Assembly: GCA_944331815.1 (NCBI GenBank)
Contig: CALVIQ010000011.1
Location: 1-8,085 of the forward strand
Reading direction: 5' to 3'
Source: an uncultured Bacilli bacterium
Lineage (GTDB): Bacteria > Bacillota_I > Bacilli_A > RF39 > UBA660
DNA length: 8,085 nt
Part shown: positions 1 to 5,958 of the stretch, piece after piece
Numbering within the stretch: position 1 is the stretch's first letter
Layout: each line of letters starts with the position of its first letter
The notes under the pieces: model-generated
Seen by the model: only the letters and a program-made list of their open reading frames with translations
Databases searched by the model: none
Told to the model about the DNA's origin: nothing
Position numbers and translations under genes: made by a program

Positions 1-998
1 TTATTGAAAGAATGTTTAATTTAGTAATCGAGGGTAAAAGTCCAAGGCAAATCGCTAATATATTCTCTGATGAGCATATTCCTACCCCTAGTGTTTATGC
101 AAATCTTAATAGAGGTATGAAATCTACAGCTTATGAATTATGGTGCCCTAGGACAATAGAAGAAATGCTTACAAATGAGACATACATCGGAAATCTTACC
201 CAAGGTAGAAGAAAAAAGTTAAATTATAAGTCTAAAAAAGAAATTAGAACGCCTAAAGAAGAATGGATAATTACAGAAAATACCCACGAAGCAATTATTG
301 ATAAAAAAGTATTTGATACAGTTCAAGAGTTATTAAAGAAAAACAAAAACAAACCTACTGGCAATAATATTCAATTACTTTCTGGCTTTATGGTATGTAA
401 AGAATGTGGACACGCAATAGGTATAAATAAAAGTAGCGATGGGAAAAGATATTACTGTTGTTGTACTTATTATATATCTCATTCTAAATATGGTTTATGT
501 ACTCCACATAGTTGCAATTATAAAAAATTAGAAAATCTTGTATTAGAAGAAATTAAAAAGATGTGCAAGGGGTATGTAGATAGCAGTTCATTTTCTAATA
601 AGTTAGAAGAAGAAAGAAAGAAAAATGATATTAAAATTAAAAAACAAAAGGAAATCAATGTATTAGATAAAAGAATTAGAACTAATAACTCATATATAGA
701 CAAAATATATGAAGATAAGTTAAGTGGTAATATTGATATGGAAATGTTTAACCGTTTAACAATAAAATACAAAGATGAAATAGTTTCTTGGAAAAATCAA
801 AGAGATGAGTTAGAAGAAGAACTTAAAAATATTGATACAGAAGATGATAATAAAGAAAAGGAAGAAATATTAAAAAAGATAAACGAATATTTATCTTTTG
901 AAAAACCAAATAGAAATTTATTAGTAAATCTAATTGATAAGATACTTATAAGTGAAGATAAAACAGTAGAAATTCATTATAAGTTTAAGTTGGCATAG
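1..998 (+). CDS. Large serine recombinase (site-specific integrase), C-terminal part, 5' end outside the window
   Basis: This enzyme family integrates and excises mobile elements by a serine-mediated double-strand exchange between attachment sites. The frame is open to the left edge (codons for I-E-R precede the Met at 12), so that Met is internal. The catalytic resolvase domain, with its serine, lies upstream and is not seen. Counting from Met 12, residues 1-60 are the recombinase DNA-binding domain, with the family-typical G-K-S-P-R-Q-I-A-N-I-F and I-P-T-P, then E-M-L-T-N-E-T-Y-I-G-N-L. A zinc ribbon follows (C129, C132, a C149-C151 cluster, C163). Residues 190-300 are a charged, Leu/Ile-containing stretch that fits the coiled coil of large serine recombinases. 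The gene ends in TAG. No frameshift is visible, so it may be functional. It is richer in G+C than the chromosomal genes to its right, consistent with transfer. Family assignment is firm; the subfamily and attachment specificity are not determined. Confidence 0.92.
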   Translation, partial: IERMFNLVIEGKSPRQIANIFSDEHIPTPSVYANLNRGMKSTAYELWCPRTIEEMLTNETYIGNLTQGRRKKLNYKSKKEIRTPKEEWIITENTHEAIIDKKVFDTVQELLKKNKNKPTGNNIQLLSGFMVCKECGHAIGINKSSDGKRYYCCCTYYISHSKYGLCTPHSCNYKKLENLVLEEIKKMCKGYVDSSSFSNKLEEERKKNDIKIKKQKEINVLDKRIRTNNSYIDKIYEDKLSGNIDMEMFNRLTIKYKDEIVSWKNQRDELEEELKNIDTEDDNKEKEEILKKINEYLSFEKPNRNLLVNLIDKILISEDKTVEIHYKFKLA

Positions 999-1010
999 TA
1001 TTATAAGTTT
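976..1010 (+). repeat. Short direct repeats ATTATAAGTTT at the recombinase 3' end
   Basis: The 11-base word ATTATAAGTTT occurs at 976-986 (inside the last codons of the recombinase) and at 1000-1010 (just after its stop), 24 bases apart. A shorter copy, ATAAGTTT, occurs at 1071-1078 beside the element/host junction. The positions are read directly. A role as recombinase or accessory-factor binding sites is only inferred, and chance is possible in AT-rich DNA. Confidence 0.5.
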
Positions 1011-1082
1011 GGTAACCGGTAAGTCCATCGGCATAAAAAGTTATGATATTTTTTTAGTAAAAATTTTATCATAAGTTTACCA
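1010..1082. repeat. Nested inverted repeats between the recombinase and the junction (weak terminator or attachment-site arms)
   Basis: TTATGATA (1041-1048) pairs with TATCATAA (1067-1074). The stem extends outward, after one G-G mismatch, by AAA (1037-1039) with TTT (1076-1078). An outer pair TGGTAA (1010-1015) and TTACCA (1077-1082) encloses it. Inside, TTTTT (1051-1055) can pair with AAAAA (1059-1063). On the minus strand the stem is followed by C then TTTTT (1040-1035), so it could end transcripts of the truncated transporter gene. The stem has only one G-C pair and would be weak. The block also holds the overlapping palindromes GGTAACC (1011-1017) and ACCGGT (1015-1020), a G+C-rich spot in AT-rich DNA. 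Attachment-site arms are an equally good reading. Confidence 0.4.
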
Positions 1083-1518
1083 GCCGAAGACCAATTCTAC
1101 CCCCAATAATAGTTTTACCTTTCAAATCATCTAATGTAAAATCTTCTATTTTTTCTCTTGAGACAATAAAACTACCATCTCTTTTAGTTAATCCTGCAAA
1201 GTTAATTAAATAATCTTCTTGACCTCGATTATAAATATAAATAGTTGCTTCACTACCACAAAAGCCAATTTGAACATCTCCTGATAATACTGAAGCAGCT
1301 ACTTTATCAGCTCCAGGAACCAATAATAATTCTACATCTAAACCTTCTTCTTCAAAATAACCTAATGCATGAGCTACATATTGAGGAGCATAAAAGATAC
1401 TATGAGTAACTTCTGCAACTTTAACTTTTTTTAAATTATTTTCATCATTTTTAAAAAATAGAAAAACAAATACACCAACAATTAAAATAATAATTATTGG
1501 AATAATTACTTTTTTCAT
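1069..1518 (-). pseudogene. ABC transporter substrate-binding protein (NMT1/THI5-like), 3'-truncated by element insertion
   Basis: The intact family binds a small organic substrate (thiamine-precursor pyrimidines, sulfonates, nitrate and related ligands) outside the membrane for an ABC importer; the ligand cannot be told here. The 149 residues start at ATG 1516-1518, six bases after AGGAG (1525-1529); a TTG just before it is less likely. Residues 4-22 form one hydrophobic membrane segment without a lipobox Cys, so the protein would be anchored by an uncleaved helix. Residues 33-141 match the start of the periplasmic-binding fold: V-A-E-V-T-H-S-I-F-Y-A-P-Q-Y-V-A, G-Y-F-E-E-E-G-L-D-V-E-L, S-G-D-V-Q-I-G-F, then L-K-G-K-T-I-I-G-G-R. 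Normal length is about 330-350 residues, so more than half is missing. The last eight residues come from element DNA. Lacking the second lobe, it should not bind ligand. Permease and ATPase genes are not in the window. Confidence 0.85.
1079..1104. other. Probable attachment-site junction between element and host gene
   Basis: Read on the minus strand, the transporter gene encodes G-K-T-I-I-G-G-R and then I-G-L-R-L-V-N-L and a stop. From knowledge of the NMT1/THI5-like family, the G-G-R is usually followed by a K-G-G-M-P-like stretch and about 190 more residues. The change falls at about 1098-1100, immediately after the Arg codon, and the recombinase lies on the other side. This is therefore the likely attR or attL. 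The exact core dinucleotide cannot be identified from one end. Confidence 0.55.
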
Positions 1519-1537
1519 CAAATTCTCCTTTCTTTTT

Positions 1538-1566
1538 ATTTTATTCTAATAAAAAAGAAGTGTTAA
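1538..1566 (-). promoter_or_regulatory. Candidate promoter of the substrate-binding protein gene
   Basis: On the minus strand a -35-like TTAACA (1566-1561) is followed after exactly 17 bases by a -10-like TAAAAT (1543-1538), each five of six to consensus. Transcription would start near 1531, giving a leader of about 13 bases that begins at the ribosome binding site. The -35 box sits in the 3' arm of the rnr terminator. AT-rich DNA yields chance matches, so this is a candidate only, but the gene needs a promoter downstream of that terminator or read-through. Confidence 0.45.
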
Positions 1567-1589
1567 TAATCATTTTAAAATTAACACTT
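1551..1589 (-). terminator. Intrinsic terminator of rnr, probably bidirectional
   Basis: AAGTGTTAAT (1558-1567) and ATTAACACTT (1580-1589) form a perfect 10 bp stem with a 12-base loop. On the minus strand it is followed by C and six Ts (1557-1551). The rnr stop codon (1572-1570) lies inside the loop, so the last rnr codons form one arm. On the plus strand the stem is followed by TTTCTTT, so it could also stop transcripts arriving from the recombinase side. Confidence 0.8.
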
Positions 1590-3627
1590 TTTCTTTGATT
1601 TTTTCAATTATTTGAAAATCAATAGTTCTAAATTCTTTAGATGCGTTTAAAACTTTTATTCTAACATTATCTCCAATTCTTAATATTGTTTTATTTCTTT
1701 TGCCTATTAAAATATATTTTTCTGGATCAAAAATATAAAAATCTCCTTTAATATCAGAAAAATTGACATGTCCAATTATATTATTAGTTTCTACAATTAC
1801 GCCACTAGATGTAATATTAATTATTTTGCCATTGAAATATTCATTGATATGACTTTCCATGTATTCTGCCATTTTCATCATATTTGCTTCATCTTCTGCT
1901 TCAATTGCTTTTCTTTCTTTGTATGATGCTTGAATACTAACATCAGATAAAAGTTGCTCTAATTGTTGTATTTCTTCATTAATAATAAAATTATTTTCTT
2001 CATATTTATCAATTAATATGTGGACCATTAAATCACATAATCGTCTAATAGGTGAAGTAAAATGAGTATAAAATTCATAAGCTAGAGCAAAATGCCCTAA
2101 ATTTTCATTAGAATATCTTGCTTTTTTCATACTTCTTAAGATAAAATTAGAAATGATTTTAAAATCTTTGTCTTTAGATAATTTTTTAAGAATACCTTGT
2201 AGACATTTTGGATTTTCAACATTTTTAATTACAGGTATTTTATATCCTAATTTTCTTAAAAAATCTAAAATTTTTATAACAGTATCTTTATCAGGAATTT
2301 CATGGATTCTATATATGAATGGTAACCAAGAATAATTAGTAGCTATAGTTTTATTAGCTAATAACATAAAATTTTCAATTATTTTTTCAGCTGTTCTTTG
2401 TTGTGGATTATTAAATTCTAATGGTTTATTTTTATCATCTAATTCTACATCTAAATCAGAACTTACAAATTCAAGAACACCACGATTATTATTATTTTTA
2501 TTTAAAATAATATTTAATTCATTAGCAAGTTTTAAATTTTCAACATATGGTTCGTAAGAATGAATATTTTGATTTTCTTCTAATATTTTATTAACTTCAG
2601 AATATTTCATTTTTTTCTTAGAATTAATGATGCTTTTAATGATTTTATAATTTACAATATTTCCTTCTTTATCTATTTCCATAAAACAAGATTTAGTTAA
2701 TCTATCAACATTAGGATTTAATGAGCAAATACCATTTGACAAATATTTATGAATCATTGGTATTACTGTATTTAACATATAAACACTAGTACCTCGTTCA
2801 AATGCTTCTTTAAATATTGCACTACCATATTTAATATAATGTGATAAATCTGCTATGTGAACACCTAATAAATAATTTCCATTTTCTAATTTTTCAATTG
2901 ATATTGCATCATCCATATCTTTAGTGTTATCACAATCTATTGTATATATTAATTTATCTCTTAAATCCAATCTATCTTTAATTTCTTCCTCTTTTACTTC
3001 GTTAGGTATTTTTTCTATTTCTTCTAAACATTCTTTACTAAAATTCAAGGAAAAACATTTACTTAATGCAATTTGTTTTAAATCAATGTCGGGATCATCT
3101 TTATGACCAATAATTTCTATAATACTTCCAGTTAAACCATCATTTTTAACTTTTACTAAAACTCTTGTACCTTCTACAAGTTTTTTATATTCACTACTAG
3201 GAACATCAATATAATTATTATCACCATATATTTTTAATTTACCATTTATATATTCACAAACAACTAATTCATTAAATCTTTTAAGAACTTTTTTAACTTT
3301 AGCTTGTTTAGTTTCTTTATCTATTACAAATAAACACAAATCATTAGATAAAGCATTTCCGATATCATTTAGATGTATTTGATATTTAACATTATCTAAA
3401 TAAAAAACACCATATCTATCATAAATTTTTAGATTACCAACAGCGTAATTATTTTTATCGAGGACTTGAAAAAAGTTACCAATAAAAGTAATCAAACCTT
3501 GTTCTTCTAAAGTCTTTAAATCAGATAATAGTGTTTCATCATCAACATCAAATAATTTTTTAAAATCTCTAAATGAATATTTTTTATTTACATAAAATAA
3601 TTTTTTTAAATCTTCAATACTATACAT
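1570..3627 (-). CDS. rnr: Ribonuclease R (3'-5' exoribonuclease, RNase II family)
   Basis: Processive, Mg-dependent 3'-to-5' hydrolysis of RNA in the cytoplasm, including structured RNA, rRNA fragments and stalled-ribosome mRNA. Of 685 residues, about 1-60 form a winged-helix N-terminus, about 61-180 the cold-shock (OB) region, about 220-545 the RNB catalytic domain and about 597-672 the S1 RNA-binding domain. Catalytic aspartates appear as I-D231-C-D-N-T-K-D237-M-D239-D240, then G-V-H-I-A-D-L-S-H-Y and the hallmark T-H-F-T-S-P-I-R-R (521-529). It is shorter than B. subtilis RNase R (about 780) and lacks a long Lys-rich tail after S1. The usual R-R-Y-P-D-L-x-V-H-R continuation reads R-R-L-C-D-L-M-V-H-I. 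The ATG at 3627-3625 has GGGGAG five bases upstream. It is divergent from pcrA and ends in its own terminator. It is intact and likely functional. Confidence 0.95.
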   Translation of the reverse strand: MYSIEDLKKLFYVNKKYSFRDFKKLFDVDDETLLSDLKTLEEQGLITFIGNFFQVLDKNNYAVGNLKIYDRYGVFYLDNVKYQIHLNDIGNALSNDLCLFVIDKETKQAKVKKVLKRFNELVVCEYINGKLKIYGDNNYIDVPSSEYKKLVEGTRVLVKVKNDGLTGSIIEIIGHKDDPDIDLKQIALSKCFSLNFSKECLEEIEKIPNEVKEEEIKDRLDLRDKLIYTIDCDNTKDMDDAISIEKLENGNYLLGVHIADLSHYIKYGSAIFKEAFERGTSVYMLNTVIPMIHKYLSNGICSLNPNVDRLTKSCFMEIDKEGNIVNYKIIKSIINSKKKMKYSEVNKILEENQNIHSYEPYVENLKLANELNIILNKNNNNRGVLEFVSSDLDVELDDKNKPLEFNNPQQRTAEKIIENFMLLANKTIATNYSWLPFIYRIHEIPDKDTVIKILDFLRKLGYKIPVIKNVENPKCLQGILKKLSKDKDFKIISNFILRSMKKARYSNENLGHFALAYEFYTHFTSPIRRLCDLMVHILIDKYEENNFIINEEIQQLEQLLSDVSIQASYKERKAIEAEDEANMMKMAEYMESHINEYFNGKIINITSSGVIVETNNIIGHVNFSDIKGDFYIFDPEKYILIGKRNKTILRIGDNVRIKVLNASKEFRTIDFQIIEKIKEKVLILK

Positions 3628-3650
3628 AATTACTCCCCTTAATTAATTTT

Positions 3651-3679
3651 AATATATCATATATTTTTGATTTATTCAA
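3651..3679 (-). promoter_or_regulatory. Candidate promoter of rnr with extended -10
   Basis: On the minus strand TTGAAT (3679-3674) is separated by 17 bases from TATATT (3656-3651), which is preceded by TGA, an extended -10 (TGn). The start would fall near 3644, leaving about 17 bases of leader that include the GGGGAG site. Spacing and the extended -10 make this better than a chance AT-rich match. Confidence 0.6.
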
Positions 3680-3706
3680 TATTTTTAACTTAAATTATGA
3701 TATAAT
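3675..3706 (+). promoter_or_regulatory. Candidate promoter of the pcrA-asnS gene cluster with extended -10
   Basis: TATAAT (3701-3706), a perfect -10, is preceded by TGA (3698-3700), an extended -10. No good -35 sits 17 bases upstream; TTCAAT at 3675-3680 is 20 bases away and overlaps the rnr -35. An overlapping TATGAT (3696-3701) is an alternative -10. With TATAAT the transcript would start near 3713, inside or just before the AGGTGG ribosome binding site (3713-3718), leaving only about 10 bases of leader. Confidence 0.6.
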
Positions 3707-3722
3707 TTAAAAAGGTGGTTTT

Positions 3723-5777
3723 ATGAATTTAGATACATTAAATGATAGACAAAAGGAAGCAGTAAATATAACAGAAGGACCTTTATTAGTATTAGCCGGA
3801 GCAGGAAGTGGTAAAACGAAAGTTTTAACTACTAAAGTAGCTAAATTAATATTAGATAATAATGTTGATCCATCTAATATTTTAGCTATCACTTTTACTA
3901 ATAAAGCAGCTAAAGAAATGAAGGAAAGAATATTAAATATGATTGGTCCTATAGGATATCAAATTCAAATATCAACTTTCCACTCTTTCGGATTAAGTAT
4001 ATTAAAAAAACATTATGATAAATTAAAATTAAATAAAAATTTTACTATTTTAGATAGTGATGATAGTAGTATTTTAATTAAAAATATTTTAAAAGATATA
4101 AACTCTGATGAAAATTATAAGGCAATTAAAAATATCATAAGTAATAATAAAAATGCTTTAATTGATAGTTATGAATATGAAAGATTTGTAACTAATGATT
4201 ATGATGAATTAGTATTAGATGTTTATAGAAAATATGAAAATAGATTAATTAAGAATAATAGTGTTGATTTTGATGATTTATTAATGTTACCAATAGTTTT
4301 ATTTAGAAAATATCCTGATATTTTAAAAGAATATCAAGAACAATATAAATATATATTAATAGATGAATATCAAGATACTAATGAAGCACAATATTTATTA
4401 ACGAAAATGATAAGTGCAAAATATAAAAATATTTGTGTTGTAGGTGATGATAGTCAATCTATTTATTCTTGGAGAGGATCTAATTATAAAAATATCTTAA
4501 ATTTTGAAAAAGATTATCCTAATTGTAAAACTGTTTATCTAGAGCAAAATTATCGTTCAACTAAAACAATTATTAATGCTTCAAATGATTTAATAAAAAA
4601 TAATATTAATAGAAAAGATAAAAACTTATGGACTGATAATGAAGAAGGATTAAAAATTGAATATAAAAGAGCTACGGATGAAAAAGATGAAGCTTATTAT
4701 GTTGTTAGTGAGATTAATAAATTATTAGATAATGGTTCTAAATTAAGTGATATAGCTATTTTATATCGAACTAATGCACAATCACGTAATCTAGAAGATG
4801 AACTACTATTAAATAATATTCCTTATAAAGTGGTTGGAAGTGTATATTTTTATAATAGAAAAGAAATTAAAGATTTAATGGCTTATTTAAAACTAATTTA
4901 TAATAAAGATGATGATGTTAGTTTAACTAGGATAATTAATGTTCCAAGAAGAAAAATTGGTAAAGTTACTATTGACAAATTGATTAGTAAAGCTAATGAT
5001 TTAAATTGTTCGATGTATGATGCTATTGATTCGGGTAAAGAACTAGAATTTAAGAATATAATTTCTTATTTAAGGGAAAATAAAGATAACTATACTTTGA
5101 CTAAATTTATTGATTTAATATTAGAAAAAACAGGTATCATTAAAGAGTTAGAAGAAGAAAATAGTATTGAAGCACAAACCAGAATTGAAAATTTAAATGA
5201 ATTTAAATCTATTGCTTATCAATTTGAAGAAAATTATGGTATAATTAGTTTAGAAGATTTCTTAAATGAAATAAGTTTAGTTGCTGATATAACTGAATAT
5301 AAGGATAATGAAAGTGTAACTTTAATGACAATTCATTCTGCTAAAGGATTGGAATTTGATAATGTCTTTATAGTTGGATTAGAAGAAAGTATCTTTCCTC
5401 ATTTTAATTCCTTTGAAAGTAATGATCAAATGGAAGAAGAACGAAGATTATGTTATGTGGCTATAACAAGAGCTAAAAAAAGATTATGGTTAGTAAATGC
5501 TTTATCTCGTACTATATATGGTAATAGAGTAAGCAATAAAGAAAGTAGATTCATTAAAGAAATCGATTCAAAATATTTTAATACTACACAAAATAATATT
5601 AAAGTAAACAATGTTGATGAGAGTGTAGAATATAGTATTGGTGAACATATTTACTTTGATACATATGGTGAAGGTGTTATAGTTGGTATTAAAGATAAAG
5701 TTTTAACCGTAGCATTTAAACATCCTTATGGTATTAAAATGTTAATAAAAGGTCATAAAAAAATAAAGAAGGTGTAA
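3723..5777 (+). CDS. pcrA: ATP-dependent 3'-5' DNA helicase PcrA (UvrD/Rep family)
   Basis: Superfamily 1A helicase acting in nucleotide excision repair, replication of some plasmids, removal of RecA filaments and transcription-replication conflict resolution. All helicase motifs are visible in its 684 residues: Q motif L-N-D-R-Q (6-10), Walker A A-G-A-G-S-G-K-T (25-32), motif Ia T-F-T-N-K-A-A-K-E-M (57-66), motif II D-E-Y-Q-D (214-218), motif III G-D-D-S-Q-S-I-Y-S-W-R-G-S (241-253), motif IV Q-N-Y-R-S (275-279), motif V T-I-H-S-A-K-G-L-E-F (536-545) and motif VI V-A-I-T-R-A-K-K (579-586). Residues 637-684 match the Tudor-like C-terminal domain that in PcrA contacts RNA polymerase, joined by a variable Asn-rich linker. 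It is about 55 residues shorter than B. subtilis PcrA (739). The start ATG follows AGGTGG by four bases. It heads a tightly spaced cluster. PcrA is preferred to UvrD because of the Gram-positive setting and C-terminal domain; the two names cover one family. Confidence 0.95.
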   Translation: MNLDTLNDRQKEAVNITEGPLLVLAGAGSGKTKVLTTKVAKLILDNNVDPSNILAITFTNKAAKEMKERILNMIGPIGYQIQISTFHSFGLSILKKHYDKLKLNKNFTILDSDDSSILIKNILKDINSDENYKAIKNIISNNKNALIDSYEYERFVTNDYDELVLDVYRKYENRLIKNNSVDFDDLLMLPIVLFRKYPDILKEYQEQYKYILIDEYQDTNEAQYLLTKMISAKYKNICVVGDDSQSIYSWRGSNYKNILNFEKDYPNCKTVYLEQNYRSTKTIINASNDLIKNNINRKDKNLWTDNEEGLKIEYKRATDEKDEAYYVVSEINKLLDNGSKLSDIAILYRTNAQSRNLEDELLLNNIPYKVVGSVYFYNRKEIKDLMAYLKLIYNKDDDVSLTRIINVPRRKIGKVTIDKLISKANDLNCSMYDAIDSGKELEFKNIISYLRENKDNYTLTKFIDLILEKTGIIKELEEENSIEAQTRIENLNEFKSIAYQFEENYGIISLEDFLNEISLVADITEYKDNESVTLMTIHSAKGLEFDNVFIVGLEESIFPHFNSFESNDQMEEERRLCYVAITRAKKRLWLVNALSRTIYGNRVSNKESRFIKEIDSKYFNTTQNNIKVNNVDESVEYSIGEHIYFDTYGEGVIVGIKDKVLTVAFKHPYGIKMLIKGHKKIKKV

Positions 5778-5779
5778 AT

Positions 5780-5947
5780 ATGTGGACAAATTTATGGAAT
5801 AATATTAATACTTGGTTTAATGATATTACAAGTGATATCAAAGAATTTTTTATTGAAAATTGTCGTAATCCTATTTTATGGATTGCTATAATTGTAATAG
5901 GGTTATTAATTTTTGAATGGGTTTATAAATCATTACATAGAGACTAG
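5780..5947 (+). CDS. Small Trp-rich single-pass membrane protein, unknown function
   Basis: A 55-residue product, not recognised as a named family. ATG at 5780 lies two bases after the pcrA stop. Its ribosome binding site GAAGGTG (5768-5774) lies inside the last codons of pcrA, and its TAG stop (5945-5947) overlaps the AGGAGG of asnS, so translation is probably coupled on both sides. Residues 1-30 carry hydrophobic side chains at 2, 6, 9, 13, 16, 20 and 23 (W, W, I, F, I, I, F), a 4-3 spacing expected of an amphipathic helix or short coiled coil. Residues 31-48 (starting P-I-L-W-I-A-I-I-V-I-G-L-L) form one membrane helix, ending in a short polar tail with K50, H53, R54 and D55. Five of 55 residues are Trp. 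There is no lipobox or cleavable signal. A small membrane-anchored oligomer is one possible reading; no function can be claimed. Confidence 0.8.
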   Translation: MWTNLWNNINTWFNDITSDIKEFFIENCRNPILWIAIIVIGLLIFEWVYKSLHRD

Positions 5948-5951
5948 GAGG
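5946..5951 (+). promoter_or_regulatory. Ribosome binding site of asnS overlapping the upstream stop codon
   Basis: AGGAGG lies seven bases before the asnS ATG (5959). Its first two bases are the last two of the TAG stop of the small membrane protein gene. Ribosomes finishing the small gene are thus placed at the asnS site, which fits translational coupling. The 11-base gap leaves no room for a T-box leader. Confidence 0.85.
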
Positions 5952-5958
5952 AATTATT

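Larger units (their letters stand above)
1..1095. mobile_element. Right-hand end of an integrated element (ICE, prophage or similar) carrying a large serine recombinase
   Basis: The stretch holds the 3' part of a large serine recombinase gene and the non-coding tail up to a break inside a transporter gene. Three things support an element end. An integrase-type recombinase points at the boundary. A host gene on the opposite strand loses its family-typical sequence at about 1098-1100. Composition also shifts: 60 of the first 180 bases are G or C (33%), against 42 of 180 in a sample of asnS (23%). Large serine recombinases of Firmicutes conjugative elements and phages are commonly encoded next to one attachment site. 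The right boundary is approximate, because the crossover is only a dinucleotide and cannot be fixed without the empty site. The element type and cargo lie outside the window. Confidence 0.7.

Noticed and set aside
518..772. 84-codon minus-strand open frame inside the recombinase gene
   Set aside because: It lies wholly antisense to a well-matched recombinase coiled-coil region; its Leu/Ser/Ile-rich product is what the complement of Lys/Glu/Asn codons gives.
1519..1521. TTG as start of the substrate-binding protein
   Set aside because: The directly following ATG has six-base spacing from AGGAG and gives the usual M-K-K signal start; TTG would leave only three bases.
1546..1572. TGA read as tryptophan (Mycoplasma-type code), extending rnr
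   Set aside because: Read-through would add only eight residues; Trp is TGG in all the long genes, and TGA falls in the terminator loop, where a stop is expected.
2153..2335. 60-codon plus-strand open frame inside rnr
   Set aside because: Antisense shadow of the RNB domain; no family likeness.
2924..3106. 60-codon plus-strand open frame inside rnr
   Set aside because: Antisense shadow of the start of the catalytic domain; composition mirrors the real frame.
3667..3672. TTGATT as the -35 box of pcrA
   Set aside because: It is 28 bases from TATAAT and 23 from TATGAT, outside the usable 16-19 range.
3707..3892. 61-codon minus-strand open frame over the pcrA start
   Set aside because: Antisense to the Walker A region of pcrA; no family resemblance, and it would run into the divergent promoter region.
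5948..5958. T-box leader before asnS
   Set aside because: The gap to the upstream small gene is 11 bases, too short for any leader structure.
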